Shown: piece after piece, positions 8,453 through 14,026 of the stretch
Layout: every line of letters begins with the position of its first letter
Numbering within the stretch: position 1 is the first letter of the stretch
Assembly (NCBI GenBank): GCA_900545495.1
Contig: UQZJ01000021.1
Location: 1 to 23,959 of the forward strand
Direction: 5' to 3'
Length of the DNA stretch: 23,959 nt
From: an uncultured Eubacteriales bacterium
Lineage (GTDB): Bacteria > Bacillota > Clostridia > Oscillospirales > Oscillospiraceae
Position numbers and translations under genes: made by a program
Notes under the pieces: generated by a model
Databases searched by the model: none
The model's input: only the letters and a program-made list of their open reading frames with translations
What the model was told of the DNA's origin: nothing

Positions 8453-8668
8453 ATGAAACTGAACAACAAGGTATACGACATTATGAAATGGCTGGTCATC
8501 ATCGTTATGCCCGCCGTGGCCACGCTGTACGCGGCGCTGGCGGCGGTGTGGGCGTGGCCCTACGCAGACGAGGTGGTGACCACCATCACCGCCGTGGACA
8601 CGTTCCTCGGCGCGGTGCTGTGCATCAGCACGGCGCAGTATCACAAGGAGGCGAAGAACGATGGCTAA
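8453..8668 (+). CDS. Phage holin (small Dp-1-like family)
   Basis: A 71-residue protein with two hydrophobic segments (LVIIVMPAVATLYAALAAVWAW, about 13-34, and VDTFLGAVLCISTA, about 48-61), a short charged N-terminus and a polar C-terminus (QYHKEAKNDG). The opening 'NNKVYDIMKWLVIIVMPA' and ending 'FLGAVLCISTAQYHKEA' match small holins of Firmicute phages related to the Dp-1 type. Holins form pores in the cytoplasmic membrane that release endolysin. AAAGGAAG lies four bases before ATG. Its 3' end overlaps the endolysin start by 8 bp, the classic holin-endolysin coupling. Confidence 0.85.
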   Translation: MKLNNKVYDIMKWLVIIVMPAVATLYAALAAVWAWPYADEVVTTITAVDTFLGAVLCISTAQYHKEAKNDG

Positions 8669-9461
8669 ACGGGTGTATCTGTCCCCCAGCGACCAGCGGC
8701 GGAACACCTACGCGGTGGGCGACACCACCGAGGCCATCCAGTGCGGACGCATTGCCGAGGCCTGCAAGGCCGCTCTGGAGCGCTCCGGTGTGGAGGTGAT
8801 GCTGGGGCAGTACGACACCATGCAGAACCGTGTGGCGGCGTCCAACCGCTTCAAGGCCGACCTGCACGTTCCCATCCATTCCAACGCCTGCAACGGCAAG
8901 GCCAGCGGTACGCATCTGTTCTGTTACAGCGGCGACCGGAACAGTGCCGGATACAAGGCGTGTCAGGCGGTGCTGGATGTGCTGGGGCCTGTGACGCCGG
9001 GTGCGCCGGATGTCATCCGGGCGTATCCCGCACTGTACGAGGTGAAGCACCCTGCCGCCACGACGGTGTATATCGAGACGGACTTCCACGATGTCCCCCG
9101 CATCGCGCAGTGGATCATCGACAACACCACCCTGATCGGTGAGACCATCGCCAAGGGGCTGTGCAACGCGCTGGGTGTACCCTTTGTGGAGAGCGAAAAC
9201 GTACCGGTGCCGGTTCCTGCTGAGAAGGACACGACGCTGCCCATGCAGGTGCGGATGCTCAAGCGCGGCATGGCGGGCGCGGATGTGAAGACCCTGCAAG
9301 CGGCGCTGATCGCCTACGGCTTTTCCTGCGGCGCGGCCGGTGCGGACGGCGACTTCGGCAGCGGCACGGAGACGGCGCTGAAGAAGTTCCAGACCAAGTA
9401 CGGCCTCGGCGCTGACGGTATCGCCGGGAAGGGGACGTGGGGCAAGCTGCTGGGGGTGTAA
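8661..9461 (+). CDS. N-acetylmuramoyl-L-alanine amidase endolysin with C-terminal peptidoglycan-binding domain
   Basis: A 266-residue endolysin that should cleave the amide bond between N-acetylmuramic acid and L-alanine. The Amidase_3-type catalytic domain (about 1-180) shows LSPSDQ, Glu24, the ADLHVPIHSNA motif (His69, His73) and the YIETDFHDVP motif with the catalytic glutamate. A linker (PVPVPAEKD) leads to a PG_binding_1 domain (about 195-266: LKRGMAGADVKTLQAAL, then DGDFGSGTETALKKFQ and ADGIAGKGTWGKLL). There is no signal peptide, so export would need the holin gene upstream. AAGGAGG lies nine bases before ATG. The usual first zinc-ligand histidine is not visible near the N-terminus, a trait I associate with this prophage subfamily. 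Confidence 0.93.
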   Translation: MAKRVYLSPSDQRRNTYAVGDTTEAIQCGRIAEACKAALERSGVEVMLGQYDTMQNRVAASNRFKADLHVPIHSNACNGKASGTHLFCYSGDRNSAGYKACQAVLDVLGPVTPGAPDVIRAYPALYEVKHPAATTVYIETDFHDVPRIAQWIIDNTTLIGETIAKGLCNALGVPFVESENVPVPVPAEKDTTLPMQVRMLKRGMAGADVKTLQAALIAYGFSCGAAGADGDFGSGTETALKKFQTKYGLGADGIAGKGTWGKLLGV

Positions 9462-9465
9462 CGTG

Positions 9466-9508
9466 AAAAAGATATCCCGCACCGTTTCGGTGCGGGATAT
9501 CTTTTTTG
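9466..9508. terminator. Strong bidirectional terminator between endolysin gene and coaX
   Basis: Perfect stem with AAAGATATCCCGCACCG on the left, a TTT loop, and its complement on the right, followed by a T-run on the plus strand; the A-run on the left gives a T-run on the minus strand. It starts five bases after the endolysin stop and ends two bases before the coaX stop, so it serves both convergent transcripts. Confidence 0.93.
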
Positions 9509-9509
9509 T

Positions 9510-10274
9510 TTATTTGTTCTTTTCGTACAGCACAGCCAGCCCATTCAGCAGCAGATCCTCGTTGAGCAGGATCTCGTGCTGGCAGATGGGGACGATACAG
9601 CGCGCCAGTCCGCCGGTGGCCACCACAGTGGCCTTCTGCCCCAGCTCGGCTTCCATGCGGTCGATCATGCCGTCCAGCAGCAGGGCTGTACCCAGAATGC
9701 TGCCGCTCTTCATGCAGTCCACCGTGTTGGTGCCGATGGCCTTGGGGGGCGCGTCCAGCGAAATGCTGGGAAGCAGCGACGTGTTGGACGCCAGCGCGGA
9801 CAGCGAAAGCTGTACGCCGGGGATGATGGCGCCGCCGCGGAACGCGCCGTCAGCGTCCACCACCGTTACGGTGGTAGCGGTACCCATGTCGATGATGATC
9901 AGGGGCGGCTGGTAGATATCCAGCGCGCCGACAGCCGCCACCAGCAGGTCGCTGCCCAGTGTGGCGGGATCGTCGATCCGTACCGTCAGGTCGGAGCGGA
10001 TGGTGTTGTCCGCCACGAGGGGGACGACGCCGGTCAGCATCTTTACCGCCGCGGACAGGGAGCGGGTCACCTGCGGCACGACCGAGGAGATGATGGAACC
10101 GTCAATGGCGTCCGGCGCGATGTGGGCGAACTCCAGCAGACGGCTCATGGTCACGGCATACTCCGCACCGGTGGTCACACGATTCGTGGCCATGCGGCAG
10201 AGATACCGAATAGTCCGGCCTTCCATGCAGCCCATGACGATATGGGTGTTTCCAATGTCCAGTGCAAGGAGCAT
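9510..10274 (-). CDS. coaX: Type III pantothenate kinase (CoaX)
   Basis: This 254-residue ASKHA-fold enzyme phosphorylates pantothenate, the first step of coenzyme A synthesis, and is insensitive to CoA feedback. Visible: the N-terminal phosphate loop LALDIGNTHIVMG, the SSVVP segment, the substrate region TLGSDLLVAA, the second phosphate motif IIDMGTATTVTVVD, FRGGAIIPG, and the C-terminal ATGGLA. The length is typical. In many CoaX proteins the substrate region reads GADR; here it is GSDL, a variation I believe also occurs in Firmicutes. It starts 10 bp after the S-component gene ends, so uptake and phosphorylation of the vitamin are probably co-transcribed. Confidence 0.96.
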   Translation of the reverse strand: MLLALDIGNTHIVMGCMEGRTIRYLCRMATNRVTTGAEYAVTMSRLLEFAHIAPDAIDGSIISSVVPQVTRSLSAAVKMLTGVVPLVADNTIRSDLTVRIDDPATLGSDLLVAAVGALDIYQPPLIIIDMGTATTVTVVDADGAFRGGAIIPGVQLSLSALASNTSLLPSISLDAPPKAIGTNTVDCMKSGSILGTALLLDGMIDRMEAELGQKATVVATGGLARCIVPICQHEILLNEDLLLNGLAVLYEKNK

Positions 10275-10284
10275 GGTCGTTACC

Positions 10285-10938
10285 TCACTTTCCGTTCTGC
10301 ACGGCGGTCTTGCGGGCAGCCAGCTTGCCGCGGCTGAACACCACGGCCTTGGCGATCACGGCACCAGTGAAGAAGCACACGATGGCCTCCACCAGACCGT
10401 TGATGCCTACAAAGGCGATGATGAACAGGAACGGGTTGGCGCTGCCCAGCGCCTCCACAAAGCCCTGAATGAAGTCGGTGCGGTAGAAGCCCAGGCACAG
10501 GGTGGACATAAACAGCGCGGTGTTGCTCAGTGCGCCGCACAGACCGGCAGCGCCGAAGGACCACAGATTGCTCTTGTCCAGCTTGCTCAGACCCTTGAAC
10601 ACCAGACCGCAGATCCAGCCGGCCAGAATACGGGTGGGGACGCAGACAAGGAAGGTGAGGAAGGGGTTGATGCCCATCAGCACCACACCGAAGCTGCTTT
10701 TGCCAAAGCACTCCCAGAAGCTGATCAGGCCGAACACACCGCCCAGCAGCGCACCGGCGGCGGGACCCATGACGATGGCACCCACGATGACGGGCACCAG
10801 CATGATGGTGATCTCCAGACCGGCGGTCTTGATCATGCCGAGACCCGTCAGCTCCAGAAGGAGCAGGATGGCGATGAGCACAGACAGCTGCACCATGTCC
10901 TGCACGGAAATTTTCGTGCGTTTCGTTTCGTTATTCAT
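10285..10938 (-). CDS. ECF transporter S component, probably pantothenate-specific (PanT-like)
   Basis: A 217-residue integral membrane protein with about six hydrophobic segments (for example VLIAILLLLELTGLGMI, IMLVPVIVGAIVMGPAAGALLG, FLFIIAFVGINGLVEAIV). The N-terminus KISVQDMVQLSVLIAILLLLE and the VGAIVMGPAAGALLGGVFGL segment are typical of S components, the substrate-binding subunits of energy-coupling-factor vitamin importers. No EcfA or EcfT genes are in view; S components often share these from elsewhere. Substrate is inferred from context: coaX follows after 10 bp. The promoter is predicted at 10988, and an AGGAGGTAAC-type ribosome-binding site precedes the ATG. Confidence 0.87.
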   Translation of the reverse strand: MNNETKRTKISVQDMVQLSVLIAILLLLELTGLGMIKTAGLEITIMLVPVIVGAIVMGPAAGALLGGVFGLISFWECFGKSSFGVVLMGINPFLTFLVCVPTRILAGWICGLVFKGLSKLDKSNLWSFGAAGLCGALSNTALFMSTLCLGFYRTDFIQGFVEALGSANPFLFIIAFVGINGLVEAIVCFFTGAVIAKAVVFSRGKLAARKTAVQNGK

Positions 10939-10987
10939 ATGTTACCTCCTGCTGCCGCCTCCGTCCAGCAGAGTGCGGCGCGCTTAT

Positions 10988-11015
10988 ATGATACTATATT
11001 TTTCTCCATTTGCAA
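10988..11015 (-). promoter_or_regulatory. Predicted promoter of the S component-coaX operon
   Basis: On the minus strand, TTGCAA (11010-11015), a 16-bp spacer, and TATCAT (10988-10993). A second TTGCAA lies 14 bp upstream (11024-11029), so the element is duplicated. Confidence 0.45.
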
Positions 11016-11050
11016 GAGAAAATTTGCAACAATTTACGGGATCAAAGACA

Positions 11051-11090
11051 TGGCGGGATTTGGCGGGATCGTCAAAGTATTGTCAAAGTG
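11051..11090. repeat. Two adjacent pairs of short direct repeats
   Basis: TGGCGGGATT/TGGCGGGATC is followed at once by GTCAAAGTAT/TGTCAAAGTG. Both pairs have a period of 10-11 bp, about one helical turn. They lie in the 265-bp gene-free stretch upstream of the S component. Function is unknown; regulator half-sites are possible. Confidence 0.5.
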
Positions 11091-11119
11091 AGGGGGATAG
11101 ACGGTGGGGAAAACGCAAG

Positions 11120-11146
11120 GAGAGACGGCGGAGCCGTCTCTCTTTT
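11120..11146. terminator. Hairpin, probable terminator after the small membrane-protein gene
   Basis: GAGAGACGGC and GCCGTCTCTC form a perfect 10-bp stem with a 3-nt loop. A TTTT follows on the plus strand; on the minus strand the nearest T-run is seven bases away. It lies 58 bp downstream of the minus-strand gene at 11204 and separates it from the S-component promoter. Confidence 0.6.
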
Positions 11147-11203
11147 GCAGTCATCTTTTACAATAGGTGTTCGGGGCTGACGATAATGGGCAGTCAGGTA
11201 CTC

Positions 11204-11455
11204 TCAGAAGGAGCCCTTGATCTCCATGATAGCCACCACGACGCACAGCAGGCCGAAGGCCACGATCAGCGTACCGGCCAGCTTCTTTTTCTGCTTGAGC
11301 TGGAACATCATCACGCCCACCAGCGCCATACTCAGCGCCAGAAGGATCATGCTCAGACCCGGTATGTACAGGACGTTGAGCTTCCGCAGCACCCACAGCA
11401 GCATGGACAGCACCAGCAGCACGATGGCGATATTCTTCTTCGTATTCATGGACAT
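11204..11455 (-). CDS. Small three-helix membrane protein, unknown function
   Basis: An 83-residue protein made almost entirely of three hydrophobic helices (IAIVLLVLSMLLWVL, about 9-23; GLSMILLALSMALVGVMMF, about 33-51; LAGTLIVAFGLLCVVVAIM, about 59-77). They are separated by basic turns (RKLN and KQKKK). I do not recognise a family. It is supported as a gene by a strong GGAGG nine bases before the ATG, a hydrophobicity pattern that follows the positive-inside rule, and a hairpin downstream. It lies 78 bp after the Nudix gene on the same strand and may share its transcript. Confidence 0.7.
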   Translation of the reverse strand: MSMNTKKNIAIVLLVLSMLLWVLRKLNVLYIPGLSMILLALSMALVGVMMFQLKQKKKLAGTLIVAFGLLCVVVAIMEIKGSF

Positions 11456-11533
11456 ATCTCTCTACCTCCCCCGGCGGGTGGGCCGCCTGTTGTCAGTGTA
11501 CCGTATCCGGCGTGGAAATACAAGGTTTTTCCG

Positions 11534-12070
11534 TTATTGCTCCCGGAGAATTTTGCCCTTCAGGATGGCGGCCACCGTTTTGGCGTCGGTCAGCGTGCCG
11601 TCCATGCACTGGCGCACCGCCTCATCCAGCGGGACGCGCAGCGGCTCCAGAAACTCGTCCTCATCCGGGTGGGTGGCGCCGAAGTGGAGATCCTGCGCCA
11701 TGTAAAGGTACAGCGTCTCACCGTAGCAGCCCGGCGAGGGGATGAGCGTTCCAAGCTCCGTCCATGTGTCGGCGGTGGCGCCCACCTCCTCCTGCAGCTC
11801 CCGCTGGGCGGTGATGAACGGCGGCTCTCCCGGCTCGCGCTTGCCGGCGGGGATCTCCGTCAGGACACGCTCGAAGGGATAGCGGTACTGGCGCACCAGC
11901 AGTACGCGGTCCTCACTGTCGATGGCCAGGATCGCCACGCCGCCGGGGTGCTCCACCACCTCGCGGGTACCCTCCTTGCCGTTGGGGAGACGCACGGTGT
12001 CGAATCGCACACGGATGATGCGGCCCTTGAATACCTCGCGGCTGTCGATGGTTTTTTCAGTCAGCTCCAT
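11534..12070 (-). CDS. Nudix hydrolase, ADP-ribose pyrophosphatase type
   Basis: A 178-residue Nudix enzyme, most like ADP-ribose pyrophosphatases (NudF/YqkG group) that split ADP-ribose into AMP and ribose 5-phosphate. The complete Nudix box runs from Gly76 to about residue 98 (GKREPGE then RELQEEVGA). The N-terminus (SREVFKGRIIRVRFDTVRLPNG) and the HPGGVAILAI and LVRQYRYP segments are typical of that subgroup, and a PSPGCYGE segment follows. The frame is open upstream to 12121, but ATG 12070 has GGAAGGAG eight bases ahead and gives the usual N-terminus. Substrate is inferred from subgroup motifs only. It is divergent from smpB. Confidence 0.9.
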   Translation of the reverse strand: MELTEKTIDSREVFKGRIIRVRFDTVRLPNGKEGTREVVEHPGGVAILAIDSEDRVLLVRQYRYPFERVLTEIPAGKREPGEPPFITAQRELQEEVGATADTWTELGTLIPSPGCYGETLYLYMAQDLHFGATHPDEDEFLEPLRVPLDEAVRQCMDGTLTDAKTVAAILKGKILREQ

Positions 12071-12099
12071 GCTGAACGCTCCTTCCGTCGTTTTTTCGC

Positions 12100-12105
12100 A
12101 GTATA
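12100..12105 (-). promoter_or_regulatory. Extended -10 element for the Nudix gene
   Basis: On the minus strand, TGCTATACT forms an extended -10 with TATACT at 12100-12105. No good -35 is visible at the normal distance. It lies 30 bp before the start codon. Confidence 0.5.
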
Positions 12106-12152
12106 GCACACCCCGCGGCAAAATACCAGCAAAATACCTGCTGACGCCCCTC

Positions 12153-12181
12153 TTGCGTCCCGGCGTAAAATGTGGTATAAT
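12153..12181 (+). promoter_or_regulatory. Sigma-A promoter of smpB
   Basis: TTGCGT (12153-12158), a 17-bp spacer and a perfect TATAAT (12176-12181). The smpB ATG follows 29 bp later, with GGAAAGGAGG in between. This probably drives smpB and the cyclophilin gene, and possibly ssrA by read-through. Confidence 0.8.
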
Positions 12182-12210
12182 CCCTCCCGAATCCGGAAAG
12201 GAGGTCCGCC

Positions 12211-12678
12211 ATGGAAAAGTCCGGCATCAAGCTCGCTGCACAGAACCGCAAGGCCCATCATGACTATTTCGTGGAGGACCGCTACGAGGCCGGTATCGAG
12301 CTGTTTGGCACAGAGGTCAAATCCATCCGCAACGGCGCGCTGAACCTGAAGGACTCCTTCTGCGTGGCCAAGGACGGGGAGATCTACGCGTACAGCCTGC
12401 ACATTTCGCCCTACGAGCAGGGCAACATCTTCAACCGCGACCCGGATCGTCCCAAGCGTCTTTTACTGCACAAGCGGGAGATCCGGAAGCTCCATGATCT
12501 GCAAAAGCAGGACGGCTACGCCCTGATCCCGCTGTCCGTCTACTTCAAGAACTCCCGTGTAAAGGTGGAGGTAGGGCTGTGCAAGGGCAAAAAGACCTAC
12601 GACAAGCGGGACGCCGTGGCGAAGCGGGACGCCAAGCGGGAGATGGAACGCGCCATGCGGGAGAAAAACCGCGGCTGA
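12211..12678 (+). CDS. smpB: SsrA-binding protein SmpB
   Basis: This 155-residue RNA-binding protein is the obligate partner of tmRNA in trans-translation. It binds the tRNA-like domain and places it in the A site of stalled ribosomes. Visible: the OB-fold core with AAQNRKAHHDYFVEDRYEAG, then GTEVKSIRNGALNLKDSF, ISPYEQGNIFN, PDRPKRLLLHKREI, and the basic C-terminal tail (KTYDKRDAVAKRDAKREMERAMREKNRG) that enters the mRNA channel. Length and all blocks are normal. Strong AAAGGAGG lies before the ATG. Its RNA partner, ssrA, lies about 630 bp downstream on the same strand. Confidence 0.98.
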   Translation: MEKSGIKLAAQNRKAHHDYFVEDRYEAGIELFGTEVKSIRNGALNLKDSFCVAKDGEIYAYSLHISPYEQGNIFNRDPDRPKRLLLHKREIRKLHDLQKQDGYALIPLSVYFKNSRVKVEVGLCKGKKTYDKRDAVAKRDAKREMERAMREKNRG

Positions 12679-12705
12679 CACAACGACAGAAAAGAGGAAA
12701 CGGTT

Positions 12706-13248
12706 ATGGCAAATAATCCTATCGTCACCATCGAGATGCAGGACGGCGGCATCATCACCTGCGAGCTGTATCCCGATATCGCGCCTCAGAGCGTGTACAA
12801 CTTTATTTCGCTGGCAAACGCCGGGTTCTATGACGGCCTGATCTTCCACCGCGTCATCCCCGGCTTTATGATCCAGGGCGGCTGCCCCGACGGAAACGGC
12901 ATGGGCGGCCCCGGCTACTGCATCAAGGGTGAGTTCGATGCCAACGGCGTCAGCAACGACCTGCGCCATACCAGAGGCGTGCTGAGCATGGCCCGTGCGC
13001 AGGCCATGGACTCCGCCGGCAGCCAGTTCTTCATCATGCACAAGGACGCGCCCCATCTGGATGGGCAGTACGCCGCCTTCGGCTGCGTGATGGACGGCAT
13101 GGATGTGGTGGATCGCATCGTCAACCAGCCCCGGAACATGATGACCAACAAGCCTAAGAAGGATCAGGTCATGGCTAAGGTCACGGTGGATACCCACGGC
13201 GAGACGTACCCGGAGCCGGAGAAGCTGGCCGATCCGTTCCGGAGATAA
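12706..13248 (+). CDS. Cyclophilin-type peptidyl-prolyl cis-trans isomerase
   Basis: A 180-residue single-domain cyclophilin that speeds proline isomerisation during protein folding. It has no signal peptide, so it is cytoplasmic. Visible active-site blocks: FHRVIPGFMIQGGCPDG (catalytic Arg and Phe), the RAQAMDSAGSQFFIM block, and FGCVMDGMDVVDRI. In place of the usual tryptophan region it has HLDGQYAAFG, as in many bacterial PpiB proteins. The start is ATG with AGAGGA upstream, 27 bp after smpB. It therefore sits inside the smpB-ssrA neighbourhood, though a functional tie to trans-translation is not established. Confidence 0.95.
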   Translation: MANNPIVTIEMQDGGIITCELYPDIAPQSVYNFISLANAGFYDGLIFHRVIPGFMIQGGCPDGNGMGGPGYCIKGEFDANGVSNDLRHTRGVLSMARAQAMDSAGSQFFIMHKDAPHLDGQYAAFGCVMDGMDVVDRIVNQPRNMMTNKPKKDQVMAKVTVDTHGETYPEPEKLADPFRR

Positions 13249-13271
13249 AACACATTTCACAGCATTTACAC

Positions 13272-13297
13272 CGGCGGGGAGTTTCCCCTCCCCGCCG
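13272..13297. terminator. GC-rich hairpin between cyclophilin gene and ssrA
   Basis: CGGCGGGGAG and CTCCCCGCCG form a perfect 10-bp stem with a 6-nt loop. No T-run follows, so termination would be weak. It ends eight bases before the mature tmRNA and might instead guide 5' processing. Confidence 0.45.
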
Positions 13298-13305
13298 TCC
13301 CATAC

Positions 13306-13652
13306 GGGGCTGTACCGGTTTCGACGGGGGTGTGGAGGCTGGATAAGCGGGCGGCGGCGCCTGACCGCCATAAAACGGGCAATTTAAAATTAACTGACAA
13401 CACTAACACTGTTGCCGTCGCTGCTTAAGCAGTGACCGTCTGAACCGGAGAGGCCACCGGCCGGGGAAGGCGTCGTTTAGGTGGCGTCCGTGAGGCGGGT
13501 AAGAGTTGCCCCGCCCACGCATCATGACTCTACTGAACCGCAAAGTCTGTCCGGTGTCTTTGCGGGGAGGGAATGTTGAAACCTGACTGCGCCCGGAGAA
13601 AGTCCTGTTAAAGCGCTTTCGGACAGGGGTTCGACTCCCCTCAGCTCCACCA
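13306..13652 (+). ncRNA. ssrA: Transfer-messenger RNA (tmRNA)
   Basis: A 347-nt tmRNA that rescues stalled ribosomes and tags the nascent peptide for proteolysis. The 5' end GGGGCTGTACCGGTTTCGACG is canonical, and GGGGCTG pairs with CAGCTCC near the 3' end (one G-U pair) to form the acceptor stem. The T arm is AGGGG-TTCGACT-CCCCT, followed by a discriminator A and an encoded CCA. The internal reading frame encodes the tag DNTNTVAVAA then TAA. Structured pseudoknot regions surround it. No promoter with good boxes was seen directly upstream, so it may be read from the smpB promoter. The end coordinates come from the acceptor pairing and the encoded CCA. Confidence 0.97.
13396..13428 (+). other. 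tmRNA tag-peptide reading frame (DNTNTVAVAA)
   Basis: The resume codon is inferred as GAC at 13396, preceded by AAAATTAACT, which matches the usual A-rich, TAACT context. Ten codons then end in GCT GCT TAA. With the uncoded alanine, the added tag would be A-DNTNTVAVAA. It ends in AVAA, a ClpXP-type degron variant of the common ALAA. Confidence 0.85.
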
Positions 13653-13665
13653 AACAGGTATTGGA

Positions 13666-13709
13666 CGAACACCTATTTCTTCAGCGGCGGTTTCGCCGTG
13701 AAGTGTTCG
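13666..13709. other. Stem-loop just after the tmRNA 3' end
   Basis: CGAACA pairs with TGTTCG, and CTTCAGCGGCG pairs with CGCCGTGAAG (one bulged G, plus a 7-nt internal loop), around a GTTT loop. It begins 14 nt after the mature CCA end and may help 3' trimming of the precursor. Confidence 0.45.
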
Positions 13710-13726
13710 CTCTGATCCACAACAGA

Positions 13727-13767
13727 AAAGCGCCGTCTTGGAAGTGATTCCGAGACGGCGCTTTTTT
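13727..13767. terminator. Terminator after ssrA
   Basis: AAAGCGCCGTCT and its complement AGACGGCGCTTT flank a loop of about 14 nt, and TTTTTT follows on the plus strand. The A-run on the left gives a shorter T-run on the minus strand, so it can also stop transcripts coming from the frl operon. Confidence 0.9.
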
Positions 13768-13799
13768 GCTATAATATCGATTCGTGCATATCTGTGAAC

Positions 13800-13828
13800 T
13801 TGCGTCTGGAGCACGAAAATGGTATAAT
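13800..13828 (+). promoter_or_regulatory. Consensus-like promoter without an intact gene downstream
   Basis: TTGCGT (13800-13805), a 17-bp spacer and TATAAT (13823-13828). It is as good as the smpB promoter. The only thing downstream on this strand is the short coding remnant at 13865, after which convergent genes begin. Confidence 0.6.
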
Positions 13829-13864
13829 ATAGTCGTAATATTGTTACATCTTATTCTACAATAA

Positions 13865-14026
13865 CAATACCGCTACTATTTCGGATTTGGACTTATCCGG
13901 TCCACCGATGAGAGCGTTCTCCACGACACCGGCCTTATCCGTACCGGTGACCGGCGCTGCCGCGTGCGGATACCCGGCGGGCAGTTCGCCGCCAGCTTGG
14001 CGGCTATGCTTGATAAATCCTTATAA
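13865..14026 (+). pseudogene. Probable 3' remnant of an unidentified gene
   Basis: An open frame of 53 codons runs from just after a TAA (13862) to TAA 14024. It reads protein-like (YYFGFGLIRS early, then DTGLIRTGDRRCRVRIP and FAASLAAMLDKSL at the end) but has no ATG, GTG or TTG with a ribosome-binding site. Codon choice is GC-rich in third positions like its neighbours. I do not recognise the family. It looks like the C-terminus of a gene whose body was deleted between the promoter at 13800 and here. Its stop overlaps that of the convergent dipeptidase gene (14021). A chance open frame in GC-rich DNA is the main alternative. Confidence 0.35.

Noticed and set aside
13403..13672. 89-residue open frame on the minus strand across the tmRNA gene (GGAEGSRTPV near its start)
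   Set aside because: It is antisense to ssrA. The GAEGSRTPV stretch comes from the reversed T arm and acceptor end of tRNA-like genes and is a well-known false protein.
13769..13775. TATAAT directly after the ssrA terminator
   Set aside because: No -35 at a workable distance; the upstream bases are the terminator stem.
13988..14004. GCCGCC-AGCTT-GGCGGC hairpin near the end of the dipeptidase gene
   Set aside because: Short stem and no T-run on either strand; the ssrA terminator at 13727 can serve the convergent transcript.
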